A stretch of 61,419 nucleotides of DNA, from assembly GCA_038528235.1 (NCBI GenBank), contig JBCBEX010000015.1, forward strand, positions 1 through 61,419, in the 5' to 3' direction. A model generated the notes under the pieces. That model ran no database searches. It was not told where the DNA came from and saw only the letters and a list, made by a program, of their open reading frames with translations. This document shows, one piece after another, positions 33,720-42,617 of the stretch. The stretch comes from JBCBEX01 sp038528235 (GTDB lineage Bacteria > Bacteroidota > Rhodothermia > Rhodothermales > Rubricoccaceae). Made by a program: the position numbers and the translations under genes. Position 1 is the first letter of the stretch. Every line of letters begins with the position of its first letter.

Positions 33720-36038
33720 ATGCCACGTCACCTCCTGCTCGCCCTGCTTCTCGTCAGCGCATTCGCTGCCCACGCCCAGCCGGTTACCATCGCTCTCGAC
33801 CTCGGCACCTACGAACGCGACCTCACCGGTGTGACCGTGGGCGTCCGCGGTGACACCGCGCCGCTCTCCTGGGAGCGATCGCTCGCGCTCACAGACCCCG
33901 ACGGCGATGGGGTCTACACCGCGGAGGTGCCCTTCCCCGACGGCACTGGCGTGGTCGAATACAAAGCGCTGCTCGAACGGGCCGACGTGCTCGAACAGAC
34001 CGAGGCTGAGCCCGAGTGGGAGCCGGGCGATAGCCGCGTGCTCGTGCCGGGGCTGATGGCGACCGACCGCCGCGGCTTCGGCGAGCCGCAGACCAACCTG
34101 CCGGAAATCACCGTCTCGCCTGCCGAGCTTGCCGAGGACCTCGCCTTGCTCCAAGAGGCCATGGAGGCGCTGCACCCCGGACTCCGCCTCCACAACACCG
34201 ACGAGGACCTCGCGGCGCTCCTCGACCGGCTCGCGAACGATGCGCAGCGGCTTGCCGCCACCTATGGCGACGCGATCCCGGTGACATCGGTCTACCTCCC
34301 GCTCGTCCGCGCCGTGGCGGCCATTCGCGACGGCCACACCCAGGTGAGCATGTACAACCAGACGGCGTACACCGAGGCGCTCCTCTACGACCGCGCCGAC
34401 CGCGTGCCGTTCACCTTCTGTCTCATTCCAGAGGGCAACCAGGTGCGGATGCTCGTCACGCGCGATGCCACGCCAGACCTCGCACTCCCGGCTGGAACAG
34501 AAGTGCTCACCCTCGACGGGCGCCCTGTCGCGGAGATCATCGCCGCGCTGATGCCCTACGCCTCCGCAGACGGTAGCAACGATGCCAAGCGCATCGGCCT
34601 GCTGGAAGTCGGCGACCTCGTCGCGCCCGCCGAACGCTTCGACGTGGTCTACAGCGAGCACTTCGCGCCGGAAGGCGACCTCGCGCTCACCGTCCGCACG
34701 CCCGGCTCCTCTGGGACAGGCACCGAGCAATCGCTGACGGTCCCGCGCCTGACTGCCGATGCGCGCCGCGACGTGCTCTGGGCGCGCGACCTCGACCTGC
34801 CTCGCTCGCGCGGCGACCTCCTGGACTACGCGTTCTTGGACGATGGTACCGCCTACCTCCGCGTTGGCTCGTTCGCCACCTTCAGCATGGACGTGGACTA
34901 CGCCGCATGGCTGGTCGGTGCCTTCCAGGCGATTCAGGAGCGCGGGGCCGAGCGGCTCGTCGTCGATCTCCGCGGCAACGGCGGCGGCATGAACGACGCG
35001 GCTGTGCTGCTCTACACCCACCTCATCACCGCGCCGCTGGAGGTCACGCTGTGGAGGAGCATGACCGTCTACCAGTCGGTGCCGCCCGGCCTCCGCCCGC
35101 ATCTCCGCTCGTGGTCCGACGACTTCTACGACCTCGGCGACCGTGTCACCCCCCAGGGCGATGGCACCTACGCGTTCGCCCCGCCCCAGCCGATCCCGGT
35201 CGCGCCCGCCCCCGACGCCTTCGACGGCCGCGCCGCCGTGTTGATCGACGTGGGACCGTCGTCGGCGACGTTTCTCCTGGCCGATGCCATCCAGCGAACG
35301 GGCGTGGTGCCCCTCGTCGGCCAGACGACGGGAGGGAGCCTGAAGGGGATCAACGGTGGGCAGACGGTCTTCCTGGAACTGCCCCACACGGGCCTCGTGG
35401 TCGATATCCCGCTCTACGGCAGCCGCCCGCTCACTCCCGGCCCCGACCACGGCGTCATCCCCGACGTGCTCGTCGAGCCCGAGGTGGCGGCGCTCGTCGC
35501 AGGGCGCGATCCGGAGTTGGAGGCCGCGCTCGCCCTACTCAGCCGCAACCCCGATCCAGTTCCGGCTGACGAGGAGCCACCAGCTGGCGAAGCCGCCGCC
35601 ACGCCGCTTCCGTTCGACGCGCTCGCGGGCGACTGGACCGGCACGCTCACCTACACCGACTACAGCGACGACACGACCCAGGCGACGCTGACGATCTCAG
35701 CCAGCGGGCGCGCCCTGCGGCGCGGCGGTGCGCGTCTCGGCCTGCGCTACGTGAGGGCCGACGGCTCCTCCAGCGCAATGGGGACGATGACCCTCCGAGA
35801 GCGACGAGGGCAGGTGGAGTACGGCGGGGAGGCATGGAACGAACTCGAACGCGAGGTGCGCCCCGACGGCTTCCGCCTCGTGCTGGAGCGCGAGGGCGAG
35901 GACAACCGCCGACCTGCCACGATCCGCCACACCATCGCCCTCAACGGCGATGCCTTGACCGACCAGAAAGACATTCGCTACGACGGGACCGACGTGTTCG
36001 TCATGCGCAACGTGTACCGGCTGGTCCGGGCAGACTAA
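33720..36038 (+). CDS. Secreted S41-family (C-terminal-processing type) serine peptidase
   Basis: A 772-aa exported protease. Signal peptide PRHLLLALLLVSAFAAHAQ. The N-terminal 110 residues form a beta domain of starch-binding/early-set type (DLTGVTVGVRGD, DPDGDGVYTAEV). The tail-specific protease part includes the cap region (EAMEALHPGLRLHNTD), a PDZ-like GTEVLTLDGRPV, ERLVVDLRGNGGGMNDAA, and GPSSATFLLADAIQ near residue 515 with the likely catalytic serine, then VPLVGQTTGG. The last 160 residues are a separate beta-rich domain. ATG 33720 is chosen for the signal; the upstream extension is not supported. Probably periplasmic or secreted. Confidence 0.88.
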   Translation: MPRHLLLALLLVSAFAAHAQPVTIALDLGTYERDLTGVTVGVRGDTAPLSWERSLALTDPDGDGVYTAEVPFPDGTGVVEYKALLERADVLEQTEAEPEWEPGDSRVLVPGLMATDRRGFGEPQTNLPEITVSPAELAEDLALLQEAMEALHPGLRLHNTDEDLAALLDRLANDAQRLAATYGDAIPVTSVYLPLVRAVAAIRDGHTQVSMYNQTAYTEALLYDRADRVPFTFCLIPEGNQVRMLVTRDATPDLALPAGTEVLTLDGRPVAEIIAALMPYASADGSNDAKRIGLLEVGDLVAPAERFDVVYSEHFAPEGDLALTVRTPGSSGTGTEQSLTVPRLTADARRDVLWARDLDLPRSRGDLLDYAFLDDGTAYLRVGSFATFSMDVDYAAWLVGAFQAIQERGAERLVVDLRGNGGGMNDAAVLLYTHLITAPLEVTLWRSMTVYQSVPPGLRPHLRSWSDDFYDLGDRVTPQGDGTYAFAPPQPIPVAPAPDAFDGRAAVLIDVGPSSATFLLADAIQRTGVVPLVGQTTGGSLKGINGGQTVFLELPHTGLVVDIPLYGSRPLTPGPDHGVIPDVLVEPEVAALVAGRDPELEAALALLSRNPDPVPADEEPPAGEAAATPLPFDALAGDWTGTLTYTDYSDDTTQATLTISASGRALRRGGARLGLRYVRADGSSSAMGTMTLRERRGQVEYGGEAWNELEREVRPDGFRLVLEREGEDNRRPATIRHTIALNGDALTDQKDIRYDGTDVFVMRNVYRLVRAD

Positions 36039-36091
36039 GAACTGCCCCAGTGCGGCACAACGACGAATCCGTGTGGGAAGGGCGCGCAAGG

Positions 36092-36316
36092 CTACGACGA
36101 TGTGACCCGGACGACCGAGAGGAGTGGAATGCCGAGGTCGCGCACGGCCCGGAGGAGCGCGTGCAGCGCCGCCTGATCGGCCACAGGGCCGACGAGACGG
36201 GTGGTGCCCTCCGCTTCTTGCGTGAGCGCGAACGCCGCGAACCGCTCGCCCCACCGCGCGTCGAGGTGCCCGCGGACACGAATCTCGTACACGAGAGCTT
36301 CGGGTTGGTCCGTCAT
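36092..36316 (-). CDS. Small hypothetical protein coupled to the MDR oxidoreductase
   Basis: A 74-aa protein (MTDQPEALVYEIRVRGHLDA ... LGIPLLSVVRVTSS) with a beta-alpha-beta feel: a Glu/Arg-rich strand, W-G-E-R-F helix, TTRLVGPV strand, helix ALHALLRAVRDLG, closing strand. Small Rhodothermia proteins beginning YEIRVRGHLD seem familiar to me, but I know of no assigned function. Its ATG overlaps the stop of the oxidoreductase gene in an ATGA, which indicates translational coupling. The rest of the long frame upstream is a shadow of that gene. Confidence 0.75.
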   Translation of the reverse strand: MTDQPEALVYEIRVRGHLDARWGERFAAFALTQEAEGTTRLVGPVADQAALHALLRAVRDLGIPLLSVVRVTSS

Positions 36317-37293
36317 CGTTCTGCTCCGACGCGCACCACGACGTTGCCCCGCTTCCGGCCCGTATCCACGTAGCGGTGCGCCTCGGTGACTTCCGCGAGC
36401 GGCACCACCCGGTCGATCACCGGGCGGAGCCGTCCCTGTTCGGCGAGCCGCACGAGATAGGCTAGGTCGTCCGCGCCCGCGTCGATGTCCTCGCCGAGCC
36501 GGAGCCGGACGCCCTGCGTGAGGCGCGCCCACAGCATGCGCGGCGTGGGAAGAGGATCGGTGATGGAGACGTAGGTCCCGCCCCCAGCCAGCGAGCGGGC
36601 CGCCTCGGCGAAGTCGACCCCGCCGACGCAGTCGAGCACGACGTCGTAGCGGGTGCCGTCGGCGAAGACGTTGCCCCGGGTGTAGTCGATCACGCGGTCC
36701 GCGCCGAGGCTGCGGACGAGGTCGACGTTGCGGGTGCTGCACACGCCCGTGACCTCCGCGCCGAGCACCTTCGCGACCTGGACGGCGTACGTCCCCACGC
36801 TCCCCGAGGCCCCGTGTACCATCACGCGGTCGCCCGCCGTGACTCCGACGCGCCGCAGGAAGTGGAGCGCAGTCCGAGCCCCCACGGGTATCGCCGCGGT
36901 GTCTTCGAACGAAAGCGACTCGGGTTTGTGGACCAGGATGCTGTCCGCACGGAGGCAGACGTACTCAGCGTAGGCCCCGAAGCGCGGCAGCGTGCAGCCG
37001 AGCACCGCCTCGCCGACCTGGAACGCAGTCACGCCATCGCCGACGGCCTCGACAACACCCGCCACCTCGGCGCCGAGGATGGGTCGGCGCGGGCGCCGCA
37101 GCCCGAGCGACAGCCGCGCTGGGAGCCACACCGCACGGGGGACGCGAAACGCTCGCACGCGCGCATCAGCCACGGTGACGGTCGTTGTGACGACGCGGAT
37201 TAGCACCTTGCCCGTGCGTGGCACGGGCTTGGACACCTCGGCGAAGTGCAACACGTCAGGCGGGCCGTAGCGTGGGCATACAACAGCACGCAT
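36313..37293 (-). CDS. Zinc-free medium-chain dehydrogenase/reductase (quinone oxidoreductase-like)
   Basis: NADPH-dependent oxidoreductase of 326 aa. GroES-like domain first (MRAVVCPRYGPPDVL, ILGAEVAGVVEAVGDGV), then a Rossmann domain with HGASGSVGTYAVQVAKVLGAEVTGVCST and VIDY. The cysteines that bind zinc in alcohol dehydrogenases are absent, which fits the quinone oxidoreductase/zeta-crystallin type. ATG 37293 begins the fold; ATG 37326 would add 11 non-conserved residues. It is translationally coupled to the 74-aa gene and follows the DUF6326-like gene on the same strand. Confidence 0.9.
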   Translation of the reverse strand: MRAVVCPRYGPPDVLHFAEVSKPVPRTGKVLIRVVTTTVTVADARVRAFRVPRAVWLPARLSLGLRRPRRPILGAEVAGVVEAVGDGVTAFQVGEAVLGCTLPRFGAYAEYVCLRADSILVHKPESLSFEDTAAIPVGARTALHFLRRVGVTAGDRVMVHGASGSVGTYAVQVAKVLGAEVTGVCSTRNVDLVRSLGADRVIDYTRGNVFADGTRYDVVLDCVGGVDFAEAARSLAGGGTYVSITDPLPTPRMLWARLTQGVRLRLGEDIDAGADDLAYLVRLAEQGRLRPVIDRVVPLAEVTEAHRYVDTGRKRGNVVVRVGAER

Positions 37294-37444
37294 CGTTGAG
37301 GATGACACAGACGGATGTTCAGGCATAGTCGGGCGCGGGTGGAGGTCGCGAAGGAGCGTCGGGGCGGTGGAGTGCACAGCAGAGGCGGGTGTCGTCATGG
37401 CAACGTGGGGCTGGAATCCGGAGTGGGACGAGCGCCGTCCGGGA

Positions 37445-37891
37445 CTAGGCAAGCGCTGTCGGTTCACGCAGGACGGATGCGTCGGCGGGGGCGCGCAGCC
37501 GTCGCCAGGCCACCCGCATCACGAGCAGCAGCGCGGCGCACTCGACCGCGACGAAGAAGGCGTCGTCCAGGTCAGGAGCGAGGTTGTTGCCGACGATCAT
37601 GGCCAGCGTGACCGGGGCGGCGATCAGGTTGGCCCACCAGGTGGCCCTCGTCTTGAGAACGAGGGTCAGCGCGATCATCGTAATCGGGATCTGCAGGAAG
37701 GCGGCGGCTCCCAGCAGCAGCCCCTCCGATATCGACGCCCCATTCGAAGTCATGGCGATCAGCTCTTCGAGGAAGCCCGTCCGGGCGAACTCGTGCAGGT
37801 CGCGGAAGAGCATGTTGAAGAGCACCACGATCCACAGGGCGGAGATCATGAGCTTGGTCTGGAGGAGGTCGAGGCGCGGGTCGGTGTTCAT
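37445..37891 (-). CDS. Small integral membrane protein, DUF6326-like
   Basis: A 148-aa inner-membrane protein with four predicted spans: MISALWIVVLFNMLFRDLHE, LLLGAAAFLQIPITMIALTL, WWANLIAAPVTLAMIVG and AFFVAVECAALLLVMRV. LWIVVLFNMLF followed by an acidic residue near the first span resembles the DUF6326 family, whose function is unknown. It sits between the 308-aa gene and the MDR oxidoreductase gene, all on the minus strand. Confidence 0.72.
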   Translation of the reverse strand: MNTDPRLDLLQTKLMISALWIVVLFNMLFRDLHEFARTGFLEELIAMTSNGASISEGLLLGAAAFLQIPITMIALTLVLKTRATWWANLIAAPVTLAMIVGNNLAPDLDDAFFVAVECAALLLVMRVAWRRLRAPADASVLREPTALA

Positions 37892-37931
37892 GGTCGGCGG
37901 GTTCGGGTCGGTGGAGAGCGTGAAGGGCGAT

Positions 37932-38858
37932 TCAGGGGAGCGCCGCCGTCCATGCAGGCGACGCGTTCGAACGGGCGGTGTAGCGTCCGTGGTGGTGCGC
38001 TTGCTCGGCGGGGTCCCACGTCACGGTGGCGCCGATTTCAAAGGGCTGGCCCTGGATGTGGTAGACCGGCGGAAGCGTGATCGCATCAACGCCTTCGAGG
38101 TAGGCGAACCAGGAGTCCCCGTCGAAGAGCGGCGCCTCGGGTGGTGAGGCGTGGCAGAGCCAGAGGAGCAGCGTCCGGTCGAGCAGGTAGCCGAGGCAGG
38201 GCAGGGCGAGCCGCCCGTGCTGCCGCTTCGCCACCCAGCCGGTGATGCCAGCCTCCTCGGAGACGACGTTGATTGCGAGGTCGACCTCGTCCCGCACGAG
38301 AAGCGCACCGAGGCCGTTGGCGTCAGGCAGGGCGACCTCGGACTGCGCGACGAGTTGGACGTGGTGCGTGCCCCAGCGCCGCGTCTCGTCCCAGCGGTGA
38401 TACTGCGGTGAGCCGTCGGACCAGGTGCCGACCCACGCATTCGCCCACGGTGCAAAGACGTCAGGGTCGAGTTGGCTGTCGAACCCGCCCCGGGACCGGA
38501 GGCGATCATAGACGATGTCGCGGTCGAGGTGCTGCGCGCCAGGCAGGGAGGTCACCAGGTCGGTCAACGCGCCGGCGTGGGCCGCGAAGGTGCGGCGCCA
38601 GGCCGCCAGCTGAGGAAGCGCAGCCTCGTGGTCGCGCAGCACCTCCGCGAACGGGTCAAGCGGCAAAGCTACCGGGGCGACGCGGTCAAGCAGGGCAGCC
38701 GTGTCAGGTTGCATTTCAACAACGCGCGACGACGGAGGACCAACGCGGGAGGGCAGCGCGTCGCGATAGGCCGGGACTGTCGACGCCGGCCAGATCGGGC
38801 CATAGAGCACGAAGACCCCCAGCACGAGCGTGATCGCGAGCCGAGCGATTTCACACAT
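37932..38858 (-). CDS. Membrane- or periplasm-targeted protein of unknown function
   Basis: A 308-aa protein with an N-terminal hydrophobic segment (LAITLVLGVFVLYGPIW), then a soluble domain. Conspicuous features are a Trp/His-rich middle (WANAWVGTWSDGSPQYHRWDETRRWGTHHVQLV), WLCHASPPEA, and FDGDSWFAYLEGVDAITLPPVYHIQG near the C-terminus, possibly a lipocalin-like barrel; I cannot name a family. Its start overlaps the stop of the methyltransferase gene by 8 bases, so the two are co-transcribed and probably act together. Confidence 0.6.
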   Translation of the reverse strand: MCEIARLAITLVLGVFVLYGPIWPASTVPAYRDALPSRVGPPSSRVVEMQPDTAALLDRVAPVALPLDPFAEVLRDHEAALPQLAAWRRTFAAHAGALTDLVTSLPGAQHLDRDIVYDRLRSRGGFDSQLDPDVFAPWANAWVGTWSDGSPQYHRWDETRRWGTHHVQLVAQSEVALPDANGLGALLVRDEVDLAINVVSEEAGITGWVAKRQHGRLALPCLGYLLDRTLLLWLCHASPPEAPLFDGDSWFAYLEGVDAITLPPVYHIQGQPFEIGATVTWDPAEQAHHHGRYTARSNASPAWTAALP

Positions 38859-39669
38859 GGCAGAACCCCTTGGGCTTGCGAGCGACCACCACCAGGCTGG
38901 CGCGGCGCAACCAGGCCGACGCAGGCGGAGTGACGATCTCGACGTGATCCACGCCGCAGGCCTCCAGCCCGTGCGTGAGGTCAGCAGCCCGCATCGTATG
39001 CGTCCGCCATTGCAGATGGACGAGCGCGCCTAGGACGCTCCGGCGCGTGGCGAGCAGGAGCAGCGGCGCACCCGGACGGAGTACCCGAACCAACTCGCGC
39101 AACGCCGCCTGCGGATCGGGCAGGTGCTCAATGACGTGCCCAGCCATCACGAGGTCGAACGTGTTGTCCTCGAACGGGAGCGCGGTGAGGTCGGTGCACC
39201 GAAAGGCTGCGTCCAACCGCGCGGCATCGAACGCGGCACGCGCCGACTGCAGCATCGCGCGGGAGCGGTCGACGGCGCTGAAGAGGAGCCGGTCGCTGGG
39301 AGCCGTCGCCGGTGGGCGGACCGCCTCGTACTCCGAGGCTAGCGCCAACGAGAGCGCCCCCGTTCCGACGCCCGCATCGAGTACCCATGCGCCCGTCGGG
39401 AGCGACTGGAGCGGACCGTCGGTGAGCAGGGTGCGGAAGAGGCGGCGGTAGGCCCGAGGTACGCCGAGCAGATCGAGTCGGCGGTTCCAGCCCGAGGCGG
39501 CGCGGTCGTAGCGGGCCGCGAGGGCCACGTCCGAGAACGGCGTCCGCTCGACCGTGACGCGCCAGGAGCCGAGCGTCTGACGGACGACAGGGATGCGTGA
39601 AGGCGCCGAGGAGCGCGGGCGGTCGGGCGTTTGAGGAGGGGCGGCGAGAGCGAGAGACACGGAAGGCAC
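38851..39669 (-). CDS. Class I SAM-dependent methyltransferase
   Basis: Methyltransferase of about 272 aa. SAM-binding motif I WVLDAGVGTGALSLALA, acidic loop FSAVDRSRAML, motif IV ALPFEDNTFDLVMAGHVIEHL, and PDPQAALRELVRVLRPGAPLLLLATR mark the Methyltransf_11 type; the substrate is unknown. The start is uncertain: no ATG is near, and I chose GTG 39669 over the ATG at 39807. A tandem 13-bp repeat lies about 90-115 bases upstream. It overlaps the next gene by 8 bases. Confidence 0.8.
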   Translation of the reverse strand: MPSVSLALAAPPQTPDRPRSSAPSRIPVVRQTLGSWRVTVERTPFSDVALAARYDRAASGWNRRLDLLGVPRAYRRLFRTLLTDGPLQSLPTGAWVLDAGVGTGALSLALASEYEAVRPPATAPSDRLLFSAVDRSRAMLQSARAAFDAARLDAAFRCTDLTALPFEDNTFDLVMAGHVIEHLPDPQAALRELVRVLRPGAPLLLLATRRSVLGALVHLQWRTHTMRAADLTHGLEACGVDHVEIVTPPASAWLRRASLVVVARKPKGFCHV

Positions 39670-39757
39670 GGGGTTGGCTGTAGGGCGAACGGCTCGGGGC
39701 CGAGCGTGCGAGCAACCTAGCCGGGGGCCTACCCCGTCCGAATCAGCCAAGCGGTGC

Positions 39758-39783
39758 AATCGGGGGTGTAAATCGGGGGTGCA
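39758..39783. repeat. Tandem 13-bp repeat upstream of the methyltransferase gene
   Basis: AATCGGGGGTGTA (39758-39770) is followed head-to-tail by AATCGGGGGTGCA (39771-39783). The pair is within 120 bases upstream of the likely start at 39669 and could be an operator. Confidence 0.5.
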
Positions 39784-39868
39784 GATGCGTCTCATGCACC
39801 GCGCCAACCTTATCGCGTGATGGCTCCTACACGGCTGGAGAGCCGGTTCTGGAGGCGAACTGCAGCGC

Positions 39869-42607
39869 TTAGAGCAGCCCTGCGTCGCGGGCCCGTGCGA
39901 TGGCCTCCACGCGGTTCCGAGCGTCGAGCTTGCCGTAGGCGTTGGCGATGTGCCGCTTCACCGTGGCGAGGCTGATGAACAGCCGGTCGGCGATCTCCTG
40001 GTTTTTGAGCCCGGCCGCGATGTGGCGAACGACCTCGACCTCGCGCTCGGTCAGCGGCGAGGCAAGCCCAGCGCCGCCTGACGCCGTGGCTGGTGGCCCG
40101 AAAGCGCTCTGCACCCGCATTGCGAAGGGGCCGAGCCGTCCCAGCGCGATGCCCTCCTGAAGCAGCCGACGCATCGGCGCGCCCTCGTCCACGAAGACCT
40201 GCACAAACTCCTCGGGCTCGGCCAGCGCGAGTGCCTGCTTCAACGCTTCGAGGGCACTGCTCACGTCGCTCCGCGACTGACGCGCCCGAGCTTGCAGCAC
40301 CAGCAGTTCGATCACCCGCGCGATACGCCCGCCGTCGTCGGCGGCGACTAGGAGGCGTTCGATGAGGGTCATCGCGTCTTCGAGCGCGATCGCCGCTCCG
40401 TCGCGTTCGTGCCGGGCGAGAAGCAGCCGCGCCAGCGTGATGTGCTCGAACTCGCGGAGGTAGCTGAGGCTGTCGTGGGCCGATAGCTCGTGCTCCTCGG
40501 CCCAGTCCTGCGCCTCGTTCAACCGTCCTTGCGCGATCCACACGCGCGCCTTCAACGCCGCGATGGGGCGCATGTCGGGAAGCGGAAAGACGAGGTGCAG
40601 CGCGGCTGCCTCGTCGAGCAGGGCGACGGCGCGGCGAGGGTCGCCCTGGGCCGCCTTAAGCCGGGCCTCGGCTACCTTCCCGCGATACCGATGCTCCGGC
40701 AGCCACGCGCGCTCGCCCAGTGCCGCGCTCGTTGCCAGATGCTGGCCGGCCTCGTTCAGACGACCTCGGTCGAGGTATAGCTCTGCCAGCCCTACGTGCA
40801 AACCGGCCGTGCCCGGTAGGTCCGGCGCGGCTTCCTGTTCGGCAAGGCGCAGCGATGATTCATATGCCGAGATGGCCTCGAAAAGACGGCCCTGCACGGC
40901 CCGGATGTCCGCCAGCACGAGCGTCCCGGCGATGGCGTCGGACAGGCTGCCAATCGCGATCAGGTGGTCCATGCCCGTGGCGAAGCTCCGGTGGGCCGTC
41001 TCCAGATCGCCGCGTACCCACGAGGCGAGTCCCAGCAGGGCCGCCGCGGCACCCTGCGCTAGGATGTCGTCGTCTGAGGCAAGGTCGAGCGCGTGCTGAG
41101 CGTACTCCGCCGTGCCATCCACATCGCCGAGCGTCTGGGCGCGGACGGCCCGGTAGATGGCGAGCCGCATCGGCAGCGCGCGAAACTCGTCCTCGCTCAC
41201 CACGACCATCCCCGCGGCCTCCGCCTCCTGCCGAGCGACCGGGTCCGTCGCGGCGTCGATCCACCGCTCGGCGTCGCTGATCCGGCCCTCCGCGATGTCT
41301 AATTGGCCCGTGCTGATCAGCGCCCAGACGTACTCCGCCGTGAGGACAGGCCGCGTGCGGATAAGCGCGTCGGGCAACGCCTGCAGCCACCCGAGCATGA
41401 CGGTTTCTTGCCGCTCCAGCCGCAACACTGCTCCTGTCATCTCGATTAGCCCGGCGGCGCGCTCGACATCCTTGGCCTCCAAGGCATGGCGGACTGCTTC
41501 GTACCGCGCCCCTTGCTCTTCGAACCAGACGGTGGCCCGCCGATGGAGATCGGCGACGCGCAGGCTTACCTCGTCGCCCGCCAAGTGCGCAGGAAGCCGT
41601 TGCAGCAGCAAGTCTGCGAAGAGGTGGTGATAGCGGTACCACCGGCGCTCGTCGTCCAGTGGGATGACGAAGAGGTTGGCGCGCACGAGGTGGTCGAGCG
41701 TTTCCTGGCTCGTGCCCGCAGGCGTGTCGAGAACGGCGTCGCAGAAAGGGCCGCCCAGGCGCTCGAAGAGGGACGTGCATAGCAGAAAGTCCTGCAGCGC
41801 GGGCGGCTGCCGGTGGAGCACCTCCTCTACGAGGTAGTCCATCACGAAGCGGTGGCTGCCGCTGAAGTCGTCCACGAACTGGCTCGGGTCCGACCGGCCC
41901 TGCAGCGAGAGCGCGGCGAGTTGAAGCCCCGCGATCCATCCTTCTGTGCGCGCTTCGAGCACCGCCACGGTCTCGGCTGTCAGGCCGAGGTGCATGACCT
42001 CGTTGAGAAACGCCGCAGCTTCCTCGGTGGTGAAGCGGAGGTCCGCCGCGCGGATCTCCGTGAGTTGCCCACGCGCGCGCAACCGGTGCAGCGGGAGGCG
42101 CGGGTCCTCTCGCGTCGTAATGGCGAGGTGCGCCGTCGGTGGTAGGTGCTCCACCAGAAAGGCCAGCGCCTCGTCGACGGCTACCGAATCGACGGCGTGG
42201 TAGTCGTCGAGAACGAGGACGAGCGGGGCGTCGAGCGCGGCGAGGTCGTTGACGAGCAGCGTGAGCAGCGTCTCGGGAGCGGGAGGCTGCGCCGCGGCGA
42301 GGGCAGCCTGGACGTCCGTGCCGAGGTCTGTCCGCACTGTCTGAAGCGCCGCCACGAGGTAGGTGAAAAAGCGCGACGGGTTCGCGTCCTGCTCGTCCAG
42401 CGACAGCCAGGCTGCGGGACGGTCGAGGTCGCGGAGCCAGGTGCTCGCCAGCGTCGTCTTGCCGAAGCCCGCCGGGGCCGAGATCAGCGTCAGCCGCCGC
42501 GCCAGCCCCGCATCGAGTTGCTCGACCAGGCGGGTGCGCGGGATGACGTCCGGCTGCGCCCGCGGGGCGAACAGCTTGGTGGCAAGGAGGGGCACGGCCG
42601 TAGACAT
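39869..42607 (-). CDS. MalT-type LuxR-family transcriptional regulator (LAL)
   Basis: A 912-aa STAND-ATPase regulator. N-terminal NTPase with APAGFGKT at 44-51 and LVLDDYHAVD (Walker B), long TPR-like helical repeats, and a C-terminal LuxR HTH (LTEREVEVVRHIAAGLKNQE through ATVKRHIANAYGKL). Members bind a small ligand, oligomerise with ATP and activate transcription. ATG 42607 precedes TKLFAPR, the usual start. It lies 10 bases after a histidine kinase gene on the same strand, an unusual pairing that implies co-transcription with a two-component system. Confidence 0.92.
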   Translation of the reverse strand: MSTAVPLLATKLFAPRAQPDVIPRTRLVEQLDAGLARRLTLISAPAGFGKTTLASTWLRDLDRPAAWLSLDEQDANPSRFFTYLVAALQTVRTDLGTDVQAALAAAQPPAPETLLTLLVNDLAALDAPLVLVLDDYHAVDSVAVDEALAFLVEHLPPTAHLAITTREDPRLPLHRLRARGQLTEIRAADLRFTTEEAAAFLNEVMHLGLTAETVAVLEARTEGWIAGLQLAALSLQGRSDPSQFVDDFSGSHRFVMDYLVEEVLHRQPPALQDFLLCTSLFERLGGPFCDAVLDTPAGTSQETLDHLVRANLFVIPLDDERRWYRYHHLFADLLLQRLPAHLAGDEVSLRVADLHRRATVWFEEQGARYEAVRHALEAKDVERAAGLIEMTGAVLRLERQETVMLGWLQALPDALIRTRPVLTAEYVWALISTGQLDIAEGRISDAERWIDAATDPVARQEAEAAGMVVVSEDEFRALPMRLAIYRAVRAQTLGDVDGTAEYAQHALDLASDDDILAQGAAAALLGLASWVRGDLETAHRSFATGMDHLIAIGSLSDAIAGTLVLADIRAVQGRLFEAISAYESSLRLAEQEAAPDLPGTAGLHVGLAELYLDRGRLNEAGQHLATSAALGERAWLPEHRYRGKVAEARLKAAQGDPRRAVALLDEAAALHLVFPLPDMRPIAALKARVWIAQGRLNEAQDWAEEHELSAHDSLSYLREFEHITLARLLLARHERDGAAIALEDAMTLIERLLVAADDGGRIARVIELLVLQARARQSRSDVSSALEALKQALALAEPEEFVQVFVDEGAPMRRLLQEGIALGRLGPFAMRVQSAFGPPATASGGAGLASPLTEREVEVVRHIAAGLKNQEIADRLFISLATVKRHIANAYGKLDARNRVEAIARARDAGLL

Positions 42608-42617
42608 AGGGTGGCCC

